NCBI GenBank assembly: GCA_000014925.1
Contig: CP000474.1
Location: 4,526,001 to 4,590,000 of the forward strand
From: Paenarthrobacter aurescens TC1
GTDB lineage: Bacteria; Actinomycetota; Actinomycetes; Actinomycetales; Micrococcaceae
Direction: 5' to 3'
Length of the DNA: 64,000 nt
A program made the translations under genes and the position numbers. Of the stretch, positions 32,844 through 42,961 are shown one piece after another; position 1 is the stretch's first letter; every line of letters starts with the position of its first letter. The notes under the pieces are model-generated. The model searched no databases. It saw only the letters and a list, made by a program, of their open reading frames with translations, and was not told where the DNA came from.

Positions 32844-34526
32844 CTACCGGGCGCGCTCCACCCGCTTCTCGTCCCACACGGGTTCCTCGGATTCGTAGAC
32901 CTTGCCGTCGGAGCCGAAAATCAGGAACCGGTCAAAGGACTTGGCGAACCACCGGTCGTGTGTGACAGCCAGGACAGTGCCCTCGAAAGCATCGATTGCT
33001 CGTTCCAAAGCCTCGCCCGAGTGCAGGTCCAAGTTGTCCGTGGGCTCGTCGAGCAGCAACAGGGTGGCACCGGAAAGCTGCAGCAGCAGGATCTGGAAAC
33101 GAGCCTGCTGGCCGCCGGACAAGGACTCATACTTCTGCTCGGACTGACCGGCCAAGCCGTACGAATCCAAGGCTCCAGCGGCAGCCTCACGAGGAAGGCC
33201 GGACCGGTGTTCGTCGCCGCGGTGCAGGATCTCCAACAAGGTACGGCCCAGAAGGTCAGGGCGCACATGCGTTTGCGCGAAGAATCCGGGCCTGATGCGG
33301 GCGCCGAGCTTAACGGCCCCTTCGTGCGGCACTTCAGCGATCACGACGTCGGACACTGGCAGGTGCTCGCGTTCGGGGTCGGTGCCGCCGGTGGCAAGGA
33401 GGCGCAGGAAGTGGCTCTTACCGGAGCCGTTGGATCCCAGAACGCCAACGCGGTCGCCGAACCAGATCTCCGTGGAGAACGGCTTCATCAGTCCGGTCAG
33501 TTCGAGCTTCTCGGCTACAACGGCGCGCTTGGCAGTTCGCCCACCTTTGAGGCGCATCTTGACGTTCTGCTCGATCGGCAGGGCCTCGGGCGGCCCAACT
33601 TCCAGGAACTTGGCAAGGCGGGTCTGCGCTGCCTGGTACCTGTTGGCCATGTCGGAACGGAAGGCTGCCTTGTTCTTGTACATGTTGACGAGTTCCTTGA
33701 GCTTTACGTGCTCCTCGTCCCAGCGCTTGCGGAGTTCCTCGAACCTGGCGTTGCGGTCGGCGCGTGCCTCCACGTATGAGCCGAAGCCTCCGCCGTGGAT
33801 CCATGCCCCGGCACCGTTGATGCCGGGTTCAAGCGTAACGATGCGGCCGGCCGCGTTGTTGAGCAGCTCGCGGTCGTGGCTGATGAACAGCACGGTCTTC
33901 TTGGACTCGTTGAGCTTCCCCTCGAGCCAGCGCTTGCCGGGCACGTCAAGGTAGTTGTCCGGCTCGTCGAGGAGCAGGAGCTCATCCGGACCGGCAAACA
34001 GGGCCTCGAGCACCAGGCGCTTCTGCTCGCCACCGGACAACGTCGAGGCGCGGCGGAACTGTGCCTTGTCGAAGGAAATTCCGAGTGCTGCCATGCAGAC
34101 TTCGTCCCAGACGGTTTCGACGTCGTACCCGCCGGCATCTCCCCAGTCCACAATTGCCTGGGCGTACTTCATCTGGGTGGGCTCATCGTCGTGCTCCATC
34201 ATGGCGAGCTCGGCGTCCTCCACGGCCTTGGCAGCGGCGGCGAGGCCGGCCTGTGCCGTGGAAACCAGGAGGTCGCGGACGGTTGATTCGTCGCGGACCT
34301 GGCCGACGAACTGGCGCATGATGCCCATGTTTCCGGAACGGCCCACAACGCCTTCGTCCGGCGTGAGATCCCCGGAGATGATTTTGAACAGGGTGGTCTT
34401 GCCCGTGCCATTGGGGCCGATGAGCGCCGTCTTGGTGCCATCGGGGACCTTGAAAGTCACCCCGTTGAGCAGCTGGGTGCCGTCGGAGAGGAAGTAGTCT
34501 ATGCCGGAAACGTCAATATGGGCCAC
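32844..34526 (-). CDS. ABC-F family ribosome-associated ATPase
   Basis: A 560-aa soluble protein with two ABC domains and no membrane part. Walker A copies: IGPNGTGKTTLFKI (about 34-47) and LGSNGSGKSHFLRL; signatures LSGGEQKRLVLEAL and LSGGQQARFQILLL; Walker B LLLLDEPDNYLDV and LLLLDEPTDNLDL. The charged linker between domains (WDEEHVKLKELVNMYKNKAA) is the arm that reaches into the ribosome. Members act in translation or antibiotic protection. GTG start behind GGGAGG. Confidence 0.92.
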   Translation of the reverse strand: MAHIDVSGIDYFLSDGTQLLNGVTFKVPDGTKTALIGPNGTGKTTLFKIISGDLTPDEGVVGRSGNMGIMRQFVGQVRDESTVRDLLVSTAQAGLAAAAKAVEDAELAMMEHDDEPTQMKYAQAIVDWGDAGGYDVETVWDEVCMAALGISFDKAQFRRASTLSGGEQKRLVLEALFAGPDELLLLDEPDNYLDVPGKRWLEGKLNESKKTVLFISHDRELLNNAAGRIVTLEPGINGAGAWIHGGGFGSYVEARADRNARFEELRKRWDEEHVKLKELVNMYKNKAAFRSDMANRYQAAQTRLAKFLEVGPPEALPIEQNVKMRLKGGRTAKRAVVAEKLELTGLMKPFSTEIWFGDRVGVLGSNGSGKSHFLRLLATGGTDPEREHLPVSDVVIAEVPHEGAVKLGARIRPGFFAQTHVRPDLLGRTLLEILHRGDEHRSGLPREAAAGALDSYGLAGQSEQKYESLSGGQQARFQILLLQLSGATLLLLDEPTDNLDLHSGEALERAIDAFEGTVLAVTHDRWFAKSFDRFLIFGSDGKVYESEEPVWDEKRVERAR

Positions 34527-34677
34527 GTTTCAATCCTCCCACGGCGGCGGATTGGCGCTCGACGGCGGCACTAGGCGTGGGTGCGCCGGCTGACTTCGCG
34601 CGCGGTTGGCGGAGCATTGTTTTCCACGTCCCCCCGCCTTACCGTGAAAGGACGGTCAGCCGAAGTGCAGGTGCGGC

Positions 34678-36237
34678 ATGCGGGTTTCTCGATGGTCATC
34701 GCGCGGCTTAGTGTCGTGTGTCCTTGCCGCCGCCGTTCTGGGAGGTTCCACTACTCCGGCTCCGGACAATGCCGTCATCGCAGGGTCAGCCTACGGGGAG
34801 TTGGACGCCTTCCTGCAAGACCAGCTCGGCATCCTAGGGATTCCCGGCGCCGCTGTGGTGGTTGTCCAGCACGGTGTGCAGGTGCATTCTGCTGCGTTTG
34901 GCCGTGCTGACGATTCGGGAAGGCCCATGACGGTCCGCACGCCCGTGCTCTTGGCTTCCACCAGTAAGTCACTGACGACAATCGCCGTGATGCAGCAAGT
35001 TGAGGCTGGTCGGCTGGAATTGGATGAACCTGTGCGGACGTACTTGCCGTGGTTTGCGTTGAAGGACAGCCGCGCATCCGGAATTTCCGTCCGCCACTTG
35101 CTCCACCAAAGCAGCGGTATGTCATCAGCAGACACGGCGTTTGAAGGCAGCGACGCGCAAGGCCCGGAAGCCCTTGAAGATGGTGTGCGTGCTTTGTCAG
35201 GCTCGCCTCTGGCCAGGTCACCCGGGGAAGCTTTCGGGTATGCCAACGCGAACTACAACATTCTTGGTCTCCTGGTGCAGACAGTCTCGGGCCAACCTTT
35301 CGGCGATTACATGAGGCAGCACATCTTTGGACCCTTGAACATGACCCACAGCCATCCGACGCAAGCGGCTGCCCGCGCAGACAACGTGGCTGCCGGGTAT
35401 TCCTTGTGGTTCGGCTCATTTTGGCGGCAGACGGATGTTCCTGCGCCCTCCACCGGTATGCCGTCCACCACTATGTACTCCTCCGCCGAGGACTTGGGTC
35501 ACGAGCTAACAGCACTGCTGGGGCAAGGGCGGTACGGCGACGCCCGCATCCTCCAGCCGCACAGCGTGAACGCGATGTTCGAGCCTGGCGTGCAGGTAGA
35601 CGGCTCCAAGGGGTACGGCATGGGATGGTTCACCCGCCCACTTATGGAGTCCGCGGATTCAGCCAAGCAACCACAGGATTCAGAGTTGCCGCTACTGCTG
35701 GAACACCAGGGCGAATGGGGCAACTCGCACACCTACTTGGCAATGATTCCCGATTCCGGTATCGGTATCGCGTTGGTCATCAACGCCAATGACACGTCCG
35801 CGCCCTCGCGGCTCAAAGCCATTGATGGCAATGTCCTGCGGATTCTCCACGGGCAGTCACCCGTACCCACGATGGTGCAAGAAGACTGGCTGCAGCGCTA
35901 CAGCTGGGCGGTCGCGCTGGGACTGCTTCTCGCGGAGCTGCTCAGTTTGTGGCTTTCACTCTCTGTCCTGCTTCGGGACCGCGGAAGGTCCCGGACGTGG
36001 AAGCCACCCACCCTGGCAGTCAGCGCCCTCCTCCTTGATGCGTTCGCGCTATGGCTGTGCTTCCTTTACGCACCCGCGAGGTTCGACACCAATGTGGCCG
36101 TTATCATCCGCCAGTTTCCCGACGTCGGGATTTCCTTGGTACCTGTCCTGGTTTTGGCTGTCCTTTGGCCTATCCCACGAACGGCCTTGCTTCTCTGGAG
36201 GGCGCGGACGCCTTCCAAAGTCAGCCAGCCGCGGTAA
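34678..36237 (+). CDS. Exported serine hydrolase (beta-lactamase/class C PBP family) with C-terminal membrane helices
   Basis: A 519-aa protein. A weak signal peptide covers residues 1-38. The hydrolase domain holds the SxxK motif (STSK, Ser94-Lys97), the Tyr-Ala-Asn motif in FGYANANYNILG and the HQG box in LLEHQGEWGNSHTYLA. After residue 405 three or four hydrophobic spans follow (SWAVALGLLLAELLSLWLSL etc.), anchoring the enzyme with its active site outside. EstB- or FmtA-like; peptides, D-amino-acyl esters or beta-lactams are possible substrates. Its 3' end overlaps the convergent PBP gene by 17 bases. Confidence 0.82.
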   Translation: MRVSRWSSRGLVSCVLAAAVLGGSTTPAPDNAVIAGSAYGELDAFLQDQLGILGIPGAAVVVVQHGVQVHSAAFGRADDSGRPMTVRTPVLLASTSKSLTTIAVMQQVEAGRLELDEPVRTYLPWFALKDSRASGISVRHLLHQSSGMSSADTAFEGSDAQGPEALEDGVRALSGSPLARSPGEAFGYANANYNILGLLVQTVSGQPFGDYMRQHIFGPLNMTHSHPTQAAARADNVAAGYSLWFGSFWRQTDVPAPSTGMPSTTMYSSAEDLGHELTALLGQGRYGDARILQPHSVNAMFEPGVQVDGSKGYGMGWFTRPLMESADSAKQPQDSELPLLLEHQGEWGNSHTYLAMIPDSGIGIALVINANDTSAPSRLKAIDGNVLRILHGQSPVPTMVQEDWLQRYSWAVALGLLLAELLSLWLSLSVLLRDRGRSRTWKPPTLAVSALLLDAFALWLCFLYAPARFDTNVAVIIRQFPDVGISLVPVLVLAVLWPIPRTALLLWRARTPSKVSQPR

Positions 36238-38227
36238 GGAATGACTTCAGCAGGGGCCCGCTGGTGGTGGCGCCCAGGCCGCCTTCTTCCACGAACACGG
36301 CAACTGCCAGGTCCCCGTGCGTCGCGACGATCCACGCGTGCGTCTTAGGTGGGTTGTCGTTGCCGAACTCTGCGGTACCGGTCTTCGCTCCTACCGGCGT
36401 CCCGGGCACTTCGGCCAGGAATCCTGCGTGGCCGGAGGTCACGACAGCCCGCATCATGTCGGACAGGGCAGCAGCTTCTTCCTTGGTGATCGGCTTGGTG
36501 GACGCCGGTGATACGGGAACGGCACTTACTGAAGCGGACGACGGCGACGCGGTGCCGCCTTCTGTGGGCTTGGCGCCGGCGCTGGGGTCCTGGTCCGTCT
36601 CCGGGTTCTGGGCGGCGTCGGCGTTCAGCACGAGCTGCGGAGAAACAGGAGCGCCGTTAGCAACGGAAGCTGCCATGACTGCGGCCGAAAGCGGGGAAAA
36701 GAGCACCTTGCCCTGGCCAATCATGGAAGCGGCGTGCTCGGTGCCTTCCGCGGCTCCGGGAACCGAACCCAGGAACGCGTCAGCACCCAGCTTGGGTGCT
36801 TCAACCGCTACGCCCAGAGCCTGGGCCGCGGATTCGAGTTGGTCTTGGCTGACGGAGTCGCGGGCGTTGATGAAGGCGGTGTTGCAGGAGTGCGCAAATG
36901 CGTCGCGCAAGGCCACCGAACCAAGTGAGCTCTCCGGGTAGCCCTCGGCATTCTTGAACGTCCGGCCGTCAACCGTGAGCGTGGATGGGCATTCAACCTT
37001 GGAATCAGGGGTTGCGCCGTTCCGGAACATCGCCAGGGAATCAACGATCTTGAACGTGGAGCCCGGTGCGTACTGGCCCAGCAGTGCCGTGTTGTAGCCG
37101 TTGCTTCCGGGTCCGGACGCTGCAGCAAGGACAGCTCCGGTTGATGGTTTAAGGGCAACAATGGCCGACGCCGGCCCAACACCGGCCAAGGTCTCTTCGG
37201 CCAACTGCTGGAGTTTCAGGTCAAGCGTGGTCTTGAGCGTAGTGCCAGGGGCTGGGAGCGACGAGAAGAACACTTTGGTGCCGGGCGTCTCGCCTTGAGA
37301 CTTCACCTCAGGCGTGGCAACTACTTCCACGCCGTCTTTGCCGCGCAGCAAAGAGTCGTACTTCTGCTGCAGGCCGCCGGTACCCGTGGTGTCTCCAGCA
37401 CGCAGCGCACCGTTGGAGTTCTCAATTTGTTCGGCGCTGGCTTGGCCAACACTGCCCAGCAATGCCCGCGCAAAAGTGCGGGTTGGTGCCAAAGCCATGG
37501 AGTCGAGGATGCTCGAACCGCCGGGAATGGCCTCAATTTTCGCTTCAGTGATCTCCGCCGTGTACGCGCGGAGGACGAGGCCTTCCACGAAAGCCTGCGG
37601 ACCTGACGCAGCAACCTGCTTGGCGTACTCTTCTGCGTCCAGCCCGAGGAGTGCAGCCATGGCACGTGCTGAGGCGTCGGCTTGCTCTGCCGGGACCTTG
37701 GTTTTGTCGATGCCAACACGGAAGACGGGACGGTCCTCAACGATCGGGGCATCTCCTGCACCCAGGATCTGGCCGCGCTGGGCGGGAACTGTCTTGACGG
37801 AAAGGGTCTCACCCTCAGAGAGTTCCGGAGCAAGGAGGGCCGGTGTCCATTGGACAGCCCATTTGTCGCCGGACTTCTTCAGCGTGGCCTCGGAGCTGTA
37901 CTCCCACTTGGCCGAGCCGATGTTCCAGCTGTAGTTCAGGGGGAAAGTTGCGGTGTCGCCGTCGAGTTTGACGTCACCGGATGCCACCGACGGCTTGGCC
38001 TCGAGTCCCTCAAAAACCGCCTTGAGCTGATCGTTGGCCGCGGCAGCGTCCTTACCCTCAACGGCGAGCGAGCCGACGTCGAGCGCTGACAATGAGGAGG
38101 CGAGCTGCTTGGCTGCTCCCTCGGCACCGGCGCGGCCGTCATCACAGGCAGTCAGCGAACCAGCCATCACCAGCGATACGAGACCAAGGACAAGACCGTG
38201 TTTTCTCAATTTCCCCATTTGCGACAT
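36221..38227 (-). CDS. Penicillin-binding lipoprotein with transpeptidase domain (Rv2864c-like)
   Basis: A 668-aa cell-wall enzyme. Signal with lipobox LTAC (Cys28). Next an NTF2-like MecA-N domain (about 40-160), a PBP dimerisation domain (VPAQRGQILGAGDAPIVEDR), then the transpeptidase: SxxK in APGSTFKIVDSL, SCN in FAHSCNTAFINA, and KTG in GAKTGTAEFG. A Pro/Ser/Thr insert lies before the last motif. It would cross-link peptidoglycan. ATG at 38227 gives the full signal peptide; another ATG three codons in is possible. The layout matches the mycobacterial penicillin-binding lipoprotein. Confidence 0.9.
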   Translation of the reverse strand: MSQMGKLRKHGLVLGLVSLVMAGSLTACDDGRAGAEGAAKQLASSLSALDVGSLAVEGKDAAAANDQLKAVFEGLEAKPSVASGDVKLDGDTATFPLNYSWNIGSAKWEYSSEATLKKSGDKWAVQWTPALLAPELSEGETLSVKTVPAQRGQILGAGDAPIVEDRPVFRVGIDKTKVPAEQADASARAMAALLGLDAEEYAKQVAASGPQAFVEGLVLRAYTAEITEAKIEAIPGGSSILDSMALAPTRTFARALLGSVGQASAEQIENSNGALRAGDTTGTGGLQQKYDSLLRGKDGVEVVATPEVKSQGETPGTKVFFSSLPAPGTTLKTTLDLKLQQLAEETLAGVGPASAIVALKPSTGAVLAAASGPGSNGYNTALLGQYAPGSTFKIVDSLAMFRNGATPDSKVECPSTLTVDGRTFKNAEGYPESSLGSVALRDAFAHSCNTAFINARDSVSQDQLESAAQALGVAVEAPKLGADAFLGSVPGAAEGTEHAASMIGQGKVLFSPLSAAVMAASVANGAPVSPQLVLNADAAQNPETDQDPSAGAKPTEGGTASPSSASVSAVPVSPASTKPITKEEAAALSDMMRAVVTSGHAGFLAEVPGTPVGAKTGTAEFGNDNPPKTHAWIVATHGDLAVAVFVEEGGLGATTSGPLLKSFLTAAG

Positions 38228-38331
38228 TATGCCCGGTTCCACTGACAGTTTCTTGTGGTGCCCGTTAAACGGACAGCCGCCGCCGGCCACCCAGGCTGGA
38301 GTTGGCGAGCGACGGCGATCTTCACGTCAGG

Positions 38332-41300
38332 TTACGAAGCACAAGTGAACTTGGCATCACCCCACACACCATGTGCCCCGTTGATGGATCCGGAGGGGTC
38401 CACCACCAATTCCGCATAGGCGGCGCCGGTGAGGTCAACGACCACGGCCTCCGGCGCGAATCCCGGAGTGTACGTGCGCGACTGGTACTTGTTCACGCCG
38501 TCGGTGTTGACCTTGAAGATGATGTTGCCGCCGAAACCGCTCTCAAGGCCCACTTGGGAGGTGAACGAGGTGCATTTGCCGCCCAAGTAATAGGTGATCT
38601 TGGACGCCGCGTGCACACCCAGACCTTTGCTGAACACAGGCTGCTGACCGGTTGCGGGGTCCGTGTAGTTGATGGCCAACGGCTTGTCCGGGGACGACGC
38701 CGAGTCCTTGTTCGCCACGTTCTTGCCAATCACGCCGTAGCCGTTCAAAGCCTGCACCCACGGCGTTTCCGAGGCATATACGGAGCCAACCGGTACGTCC
38801 GGCAGCGGCTGCGATGTCACTTTCCAGTCGAAGAACTTCACTCGGGTGTCGGTGGGCAGGGTGACGGATGCCAACTCTTTGGTGGGGTTGAGCCGGACCG
38901 TGTTGGAGAACGCCTGGTACTTGTATTGCGTGTACTCCGGCGAGGGCCCGTTGGCGTTGTTGCGGCCCTGCTCTGACACTGCGAGCACCGCGCCGTTAAG
39001 AACCGACGGCTGCAGCCAGTTGGGGAAGAAGATGGACTGATTTTCCATGCTTCCGTCGGCATATGTCAGTGTCAGGGTGGGGCTGGTGCCATTGCCTACT
39101 GCAGCGGATCCAAGGACTGCCAAGTGCGTTCCCTTGCCCTTGACGGCAATGGTTTGCGCGGACAACGCCACCGAGTTGGGGACATCGGGTCCGACGGCCG
39201 GCCACGTGTAGTCAACCTGCGTCGGTTTTCCGGCGTCCACTGTCACCGTGCTGCCCGGCCGGACTCCGCCGGCAGGAACCGTGGCGGCGGCCAGCTGCTC
39301 GGCAGCGAAGGTGGCCCCGCCGCCGTCGAAGTTTCCAAGCGCCTTACCTGCCACCGTGGTGACCGAAACGGTGTTGTACGCCGCGGCCAGAGAACCAAAG
39401 GCTACGTAGATCTGGTTGCCGCCGGTCACCGATTGGTTCGCGTCCGAAGCAACGTACGACGCCGAGACCCGCACAGTCTGTTGGCCCGCCTTTGCGCTGG
39501 AGCCGGGTTTGATGACGAACGTTGCGGTGGTGGCCGCACCGCCGTCGACCTTCGCCGCGGTTGCGCCGGAGGAAGACACCACAGTCCAGCCCTCAGGCAG
39601 GATCGGGGTCAGGACGACGTTGCTCTTGGCTTTGGTTCCGGTGTTCACGAACGCCGCCGTGACCGTGGTTTCCTGATCCTGGAAAACCTGCTGGCCGGTT
39701 GTCACGCGAACCTCAGCTGCAACGTCCTCCTGGCTCTTGCCGCCCAATGGACCGGCTTGCTGTAGCTGGACAGTGGCGGACTGGTTGGAGGCGATGGAGC
39801 CCGTCTTCACCCAGATGGTGCCGTTGTTGGCCTCATCGAAGTACCAGCCGGTGGTTGCTGCGGCGTAGGCTGCCTGCGTGGAGTGCTGGGCCAGCTTGGT
39901 GCCGCCAATCTTCACGTCCTTGGGCGCTGCGCCGGCGTGGACTTTCAATTCATAGGGACGTGCCGCCGCCTTGCCGGTGTACTCACCCTTCCGCTCACCG
40001 ATGGACACCTTGACGCTGCTGTTGCCTGTGCCTGGGGCATCCACGGAGAAGAGCTGGCTGGAGGACTTGCCATCCTTGAATTCGCGGGTCACCTTGTCGT
40101 CCTCGTACAAAGTAAAGGTGTCCTGGCCCTTGGCGTAGACGTCCAAGGTGATCATGGAATCTTCCGGAACCAACGAGGCGTTGCGGGCCACGATGCCTTG
40201 CGGGATCACCGCACCGGCACGAACGAACACCGGCAGCTTGTCCAGCGGTGCGTTGTAACCGTTGAGGATCTGGCCGCCCTGGTAGAGCTTGCCGGTCCAG
40301 TAATCCACCCACTGCTGGCCTGCGGGGAGGAAGATGCCATTGCGGACATCGGTCTGGGTGAAGACCGGGGCCACAAGGAAATCGGAACCGAGCATGAACT
40401 GGTTGTTCGCCTCGGCACCGTAGGACCATTCCTGGTCAGGGAACTCAAGGGCCATGGAACGCATCATGGAAACCCCGCTTGTGGATGACTCCTGAGCCAG
40501 CGTGTAAATGAAGGGCATGAGCTGCTGGCGGAGCTGGAGGTACTGGCGGTTGATGGCAGTCGCCTCGTCGCCGTAGAGCCACGGGCGCTTGTCCGTCGCA
40601 GCCCAGCCGGACATGGAGTAGAGCGCCGGGGCGAAAGCCTTCCACTGGAGGTCGCGAACGTACGACTCAGCAGAGCCGCCGAAGATGCCGTCAACGTCAC
40701 CGGTGGTGAACGCCAAACCTGAGTTGCCGGCGCCGGTGAGGGCCGAGACCTGCCAGCGGACGGCGTCGAGGTTTCCTGAATGGTCGCCCGTCCACTGCAT
40801 GCCACAGCGCTGGGAGCCGGCCCAGCCTTCAACCATCAGCGAGGTGCCGCGGGCATTTGAGTACTGTTCGATGCCTCCGTGCGCCGCTTCGCAACCGGTG
40901 AGCGCTTGGCGGTAGCCCTGGCCCACCCACGCGACGTCCAGCTTGCGGAGCCGGACACCGGCCTCGCCCACTTCGTATTCCTGGTTGGTCAACGAGCGCT
41001 GCGTCCACAGGCCAACTTTGAGGTCGGTTTCTTCCTCGATGTTGCTCACGGTTTCCGGAAGTTGCTGGTACTCGCAGCCGTAGCCGTCATTGACCAGCAT
41101 CCAGCCGGCGGGCATGTCGTTCTCAACGAACTTCCGCGCGGTCTTGATGGCGTCGGGGGTCTTCTGCTTGGCGCCGTCGGGATCGCCGTAACCGGAGGAG
41201 GAGTAGCCCGGGTTGGAGCGGTTGTAGCAGTCAGCATCGCCGTACTCCAAAGCGTAGACCGGGGGCATCATCGGCTTGCCGGTCAGCGTGGTGTAGGCGC

Positions 41301-42180
41301 CCAGGGACTGCTTGTAGTCACCCACGAAGTAGTAGGCGTCAAAACGCTTTTCCTCATGCGTAGTGGTGGGCTGGCCAGCGAAGTTGTAGGAGCCGCGGGC
41401 GAACGTGTCGCGGAGGACTCCGTAGCCCTTGGAGGACATGTAGTAGGGCACAGCGTTGGGGTAGCCGTCGTCGTCCCAGTCGAAGTTCTTGGCGATGTTG
41501 ATCAGAGCGCCGGTGTGGACGGAGCGGCCGTTCTGCATGCCGCCACCGATGAACTGTTCGCCGTCCTGCTGGGCGAGGTGCTGTGTGGCCGAGTTGGCGC
41601 CGAAGGTGATGGGCGCGGACTCCTCCAGAACCAGCGAGCCGTCAGCCCTGAGGACGCGGAGTTGGGTTGTGGCCTTGCTGATCTCGACGCTGATCTTTGC
41701 GGTCTTCAAAACCAGCCAATCGCCATCCGTTACGGTGGGCGTGCTGCCGGGGAATTTGTCCTTGCCCACCACGATGTTGGCAGTCCTGGCAGGGTCGCCT
41801 TGGTCGGTGTTGGCCGGGTCGGTGAACTTTCCGCTGGGGTCAGCTTCCAAACGGAAGTTGCCGTCGTCCAGGAACGTGACCCTGATGGCGCCCTTTTCAG
41901 CGGAAAGGTCGACGACGTTTCCGGACTGGGTGAACCCGTTCACCGCTCCGAGGGGTACTCCGGCGGCATCGACTGGGACTTCGGGGGTGACGGTTTTGAT
42001 GGATGCCGGGTCGCCGGGAGCGGCATTGGCGGCTGTGGCAAAGGTGAGGGCGGGGATGGTTCCTGCGAGGAGTAGCGAGGCCAAGCCGAGGGAGGCGGCC
42101 TTCCTGGCTAACGAGCCTTTTCTGGAGTAGCCGGCGCTGTTGGGAGCAGCGCCGGATAAGCCCAAGGAGGGTGCGAACAT
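38332..42180 (-). CDS. Large secreted GH31 glycoside hydrolase with NPCBM domain
   Basis: A 1282-aa exported enzyme. Signal peptide about 1-53 with cleavage at ANA. Residues 85-300 are the GH31 N-terminal beta domain; the barrel follows, with probable nucleophile Asp415 in RKLDVAWVG and acid/base Asp466 in MQWTGDHSGN. Beta-sandwich domains follow (TFVIKPGSSAKAGQQ region is an NEW3-type domain), and the C-terminus (GSVYASETPWVQALNGYGVI, then KGLGVHAASKITYYLGGKC) is an NPCBM sugar-binding domain. The DVAWVG motif and NPCBM suggest the alpha-galactosidase or alpha-N-acetylgalactosaminidase side of GH31, not classical alpha-glucosidase (inference). Confidence 0.85.
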   Translation of the reverse strand: MFAPSLGLSGAAPNSAGYSRKGSLARKAASLGLASLLLAGTIPALTFATAANAAPGDPASIKTVTPEVPVDAAGVPLGAVNGFTQSGNVVDLSAEKGAIRVTFLDDGNFRLEADPSGKFTDPANTDQGDPARTANIVVGKDKFPGSTPTVTDGDWLVLKTAKISVEISKATTQLRVLRADGSLVLEESAPITFGANSATQHLAQQDGEQFIGGGMQNGRSVHTGALINIAKNFDWDDDGYPNAVPYYMSSKGYGVLRDTFARGSYNFAGQPTTTHEEKRFDAYYFVGDYKQSLGAYTTLTGKPMMPPVYALEYGDADCYNRSNPGYSSSGYGDPDGAKQKTPDAIKTARKFVENDMPAGWMLVNDGYGCEYQQLPETVSNIEEETDLKVGLWTQRSLTNQEYEVGEAGVRLRKLDVAWVGQGYRQALTGCEAAHGGIEQYSNARGTSLMVEGWAGSQRCGMQWTGDHSGNLDAVRWQVSALTGAGNSGLAFTTGDVDGIFGGSAESYVRDLQWKAFAPALYSMSGWAATDKRPWLYGDEATAINRQYLQLRQQLMPFIYTLAQESSTSGVSMMRSMALEFPDQEWSYGAEANNQFMLGSDFLVAPVFTQTDVRNGIFLPAGQQWVDYWTGKLYQGGQILNGYNAPLDKLPVFVRAGAVIPQGIVARNASLVPEDSMITLDVYAKGQDTFTLYEDDKVTREFKDGKSSSQLFSVDAPGTGNSSVKVSIGERKGEYTGKAAARPYELKVHAGAAPKDVKIGGTKLAQHSTQAAYAAATTGWYFDEANNGTIWVKTGSIASNQSATVQLQQAGPLGGKSQEDVAAEVRVTTGQQVFQDQETTVTAAFVNTGTKAKSNVVLTPILPEGWTVVSSSGATAAKVDGGAATTATFVIKPGSSAKAGQQTVRVSASYVASDANQSVTGGNQIYVAFGSLAAAYNTVSVTTVAGKALGNFDGGGATFAAEQLAAATVPAGGVRPGSTVTVDAGKPTQVDYTWPAVGPDVPNSVALSAQTIAVKGKGTHLAVLGSAAVGNGTSPTLTLTYADGSMENQSIFFPNWLQPSVLNGAVLAVSEQGRNNANGPSPEYTQYKYQAFSNTVRLNPTKELASVTLPTDTRVKFFDWKVTSQPLPDVPVGSVYASETPWVQALNGYGVIGKNVANKDSASSPDKPLAINYTDPATGQQPVFSKGLGVHAASKITYYLGGKCTSFTSQVGLESGFGGNIIFKVNTDGVNKYQSRTYTPGFAPEAVVVDLTGAAYAELVVDPSGSINGAHGVWGDAKFTCAS

Positions 42181-42304
42181 GTGGGGCCAACTTTCGACGA
42201 GTGACTTTTTGTGATCTAACTCATAGCGAAACGTGCACTAATCGTCACTGCAAAAAGGGCAAAGGTCAACCGTTTCACCAAAATTGCCTATCCACCTAGG
42301 GGAG

Positions 42305-42961
42305 TCAGTGGCCGCGGATAATCCTGCGCTGCGTAGCGACGGCAATGGCTGCCGTACGGTTGTCCACCCCGAGCTTGGAGTAGATATGCACCAGGTGAGT
42401 CTTCACGGTGGCCTCGGATATGAAGAGTTGCTTGGCCATGGCGCGGTTGCTCATTCCCGTCGCCAAGAGCTCCAATAGTTGGACTTCCCGGCCGCTCAAC
42501 GCCGGTGAGGGGTTCCGGATGCGTCCCATGAGGCGCGCAGCGACCTCGGGCGCCAGCGCGGTTTGCCCGGCCGCGGCGGACAGGACAGCCTGCCGAATCT
42601 GCTCCGGCGGCGCGTCCTTCAGCATGTAGCCGCTGGCGCCAGCCTCCACTGCGGCGAGGATATCGGCGTCGGTGTCGTAAGTCGTCAGAATCAACACGGG
42701 TGGCGGGGGATTACCGCCCTCGCCGGCCTTGATCTTCTCCGTGGCCGTCACACCGTCCATGCCGCTGCCCATTTGCAGATCCATGAGCACCAGGTCCACG
42801 GGCTCGCCCAAGGTATGCAGCTTGCTGAGTTCCACCAGCGCGGCATCACCCTCAGATGCCTCGGCAACCACGGTCACGCCTGGAAAGTCGGCGAGCATCG
42901 CACGGAGTCCGGCCCGGACCACGGGATGGTCGTCCACTAACAGCACCCGAATATCACTCAC
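42305..42961 (-). CDS. LuxR/NarL-type response regulator
   Basis: A 218-aa regulator: receiver start IRVLLVDDHPVVRAGLRAML, phospho-Asp in LVLMDLQMGSGMDG, and C-terminal helix-turn-helix LSGREVQLLELLATGMSNRA with ATVKTHLVHIYSKLGVDNRT. Overlaps its kinase by ATGA. Likely controls the divergent ABC transporter at 44434-46236. Confidence 0.92.
   Translation of the reverse strand: MSDIRVLLVDDHPVVRAGLRAMLADFPGVTVVAEASEGDAALVELSKLHTLGEPVDLVLMDLQMGSGMDGVTATEKIKAGEGGNPPPPVLILTTYDTDADILAAVEAGASGYMLKDAPPEQIRQAVLSAAAGQTALAPEVAARLMGRIRNPSPALSGREVQLLELLATGMSNRAMAKQLFISEATVKTHLVHIYSKLGVDNRTAAIAVATQRRIIRGH

Noticed and set aside
40879-42075. 398-codon frame antisense to the GH31 gene
   Set aside because: Mirror of codon bias in the real gene; no ribosome site or family motif.
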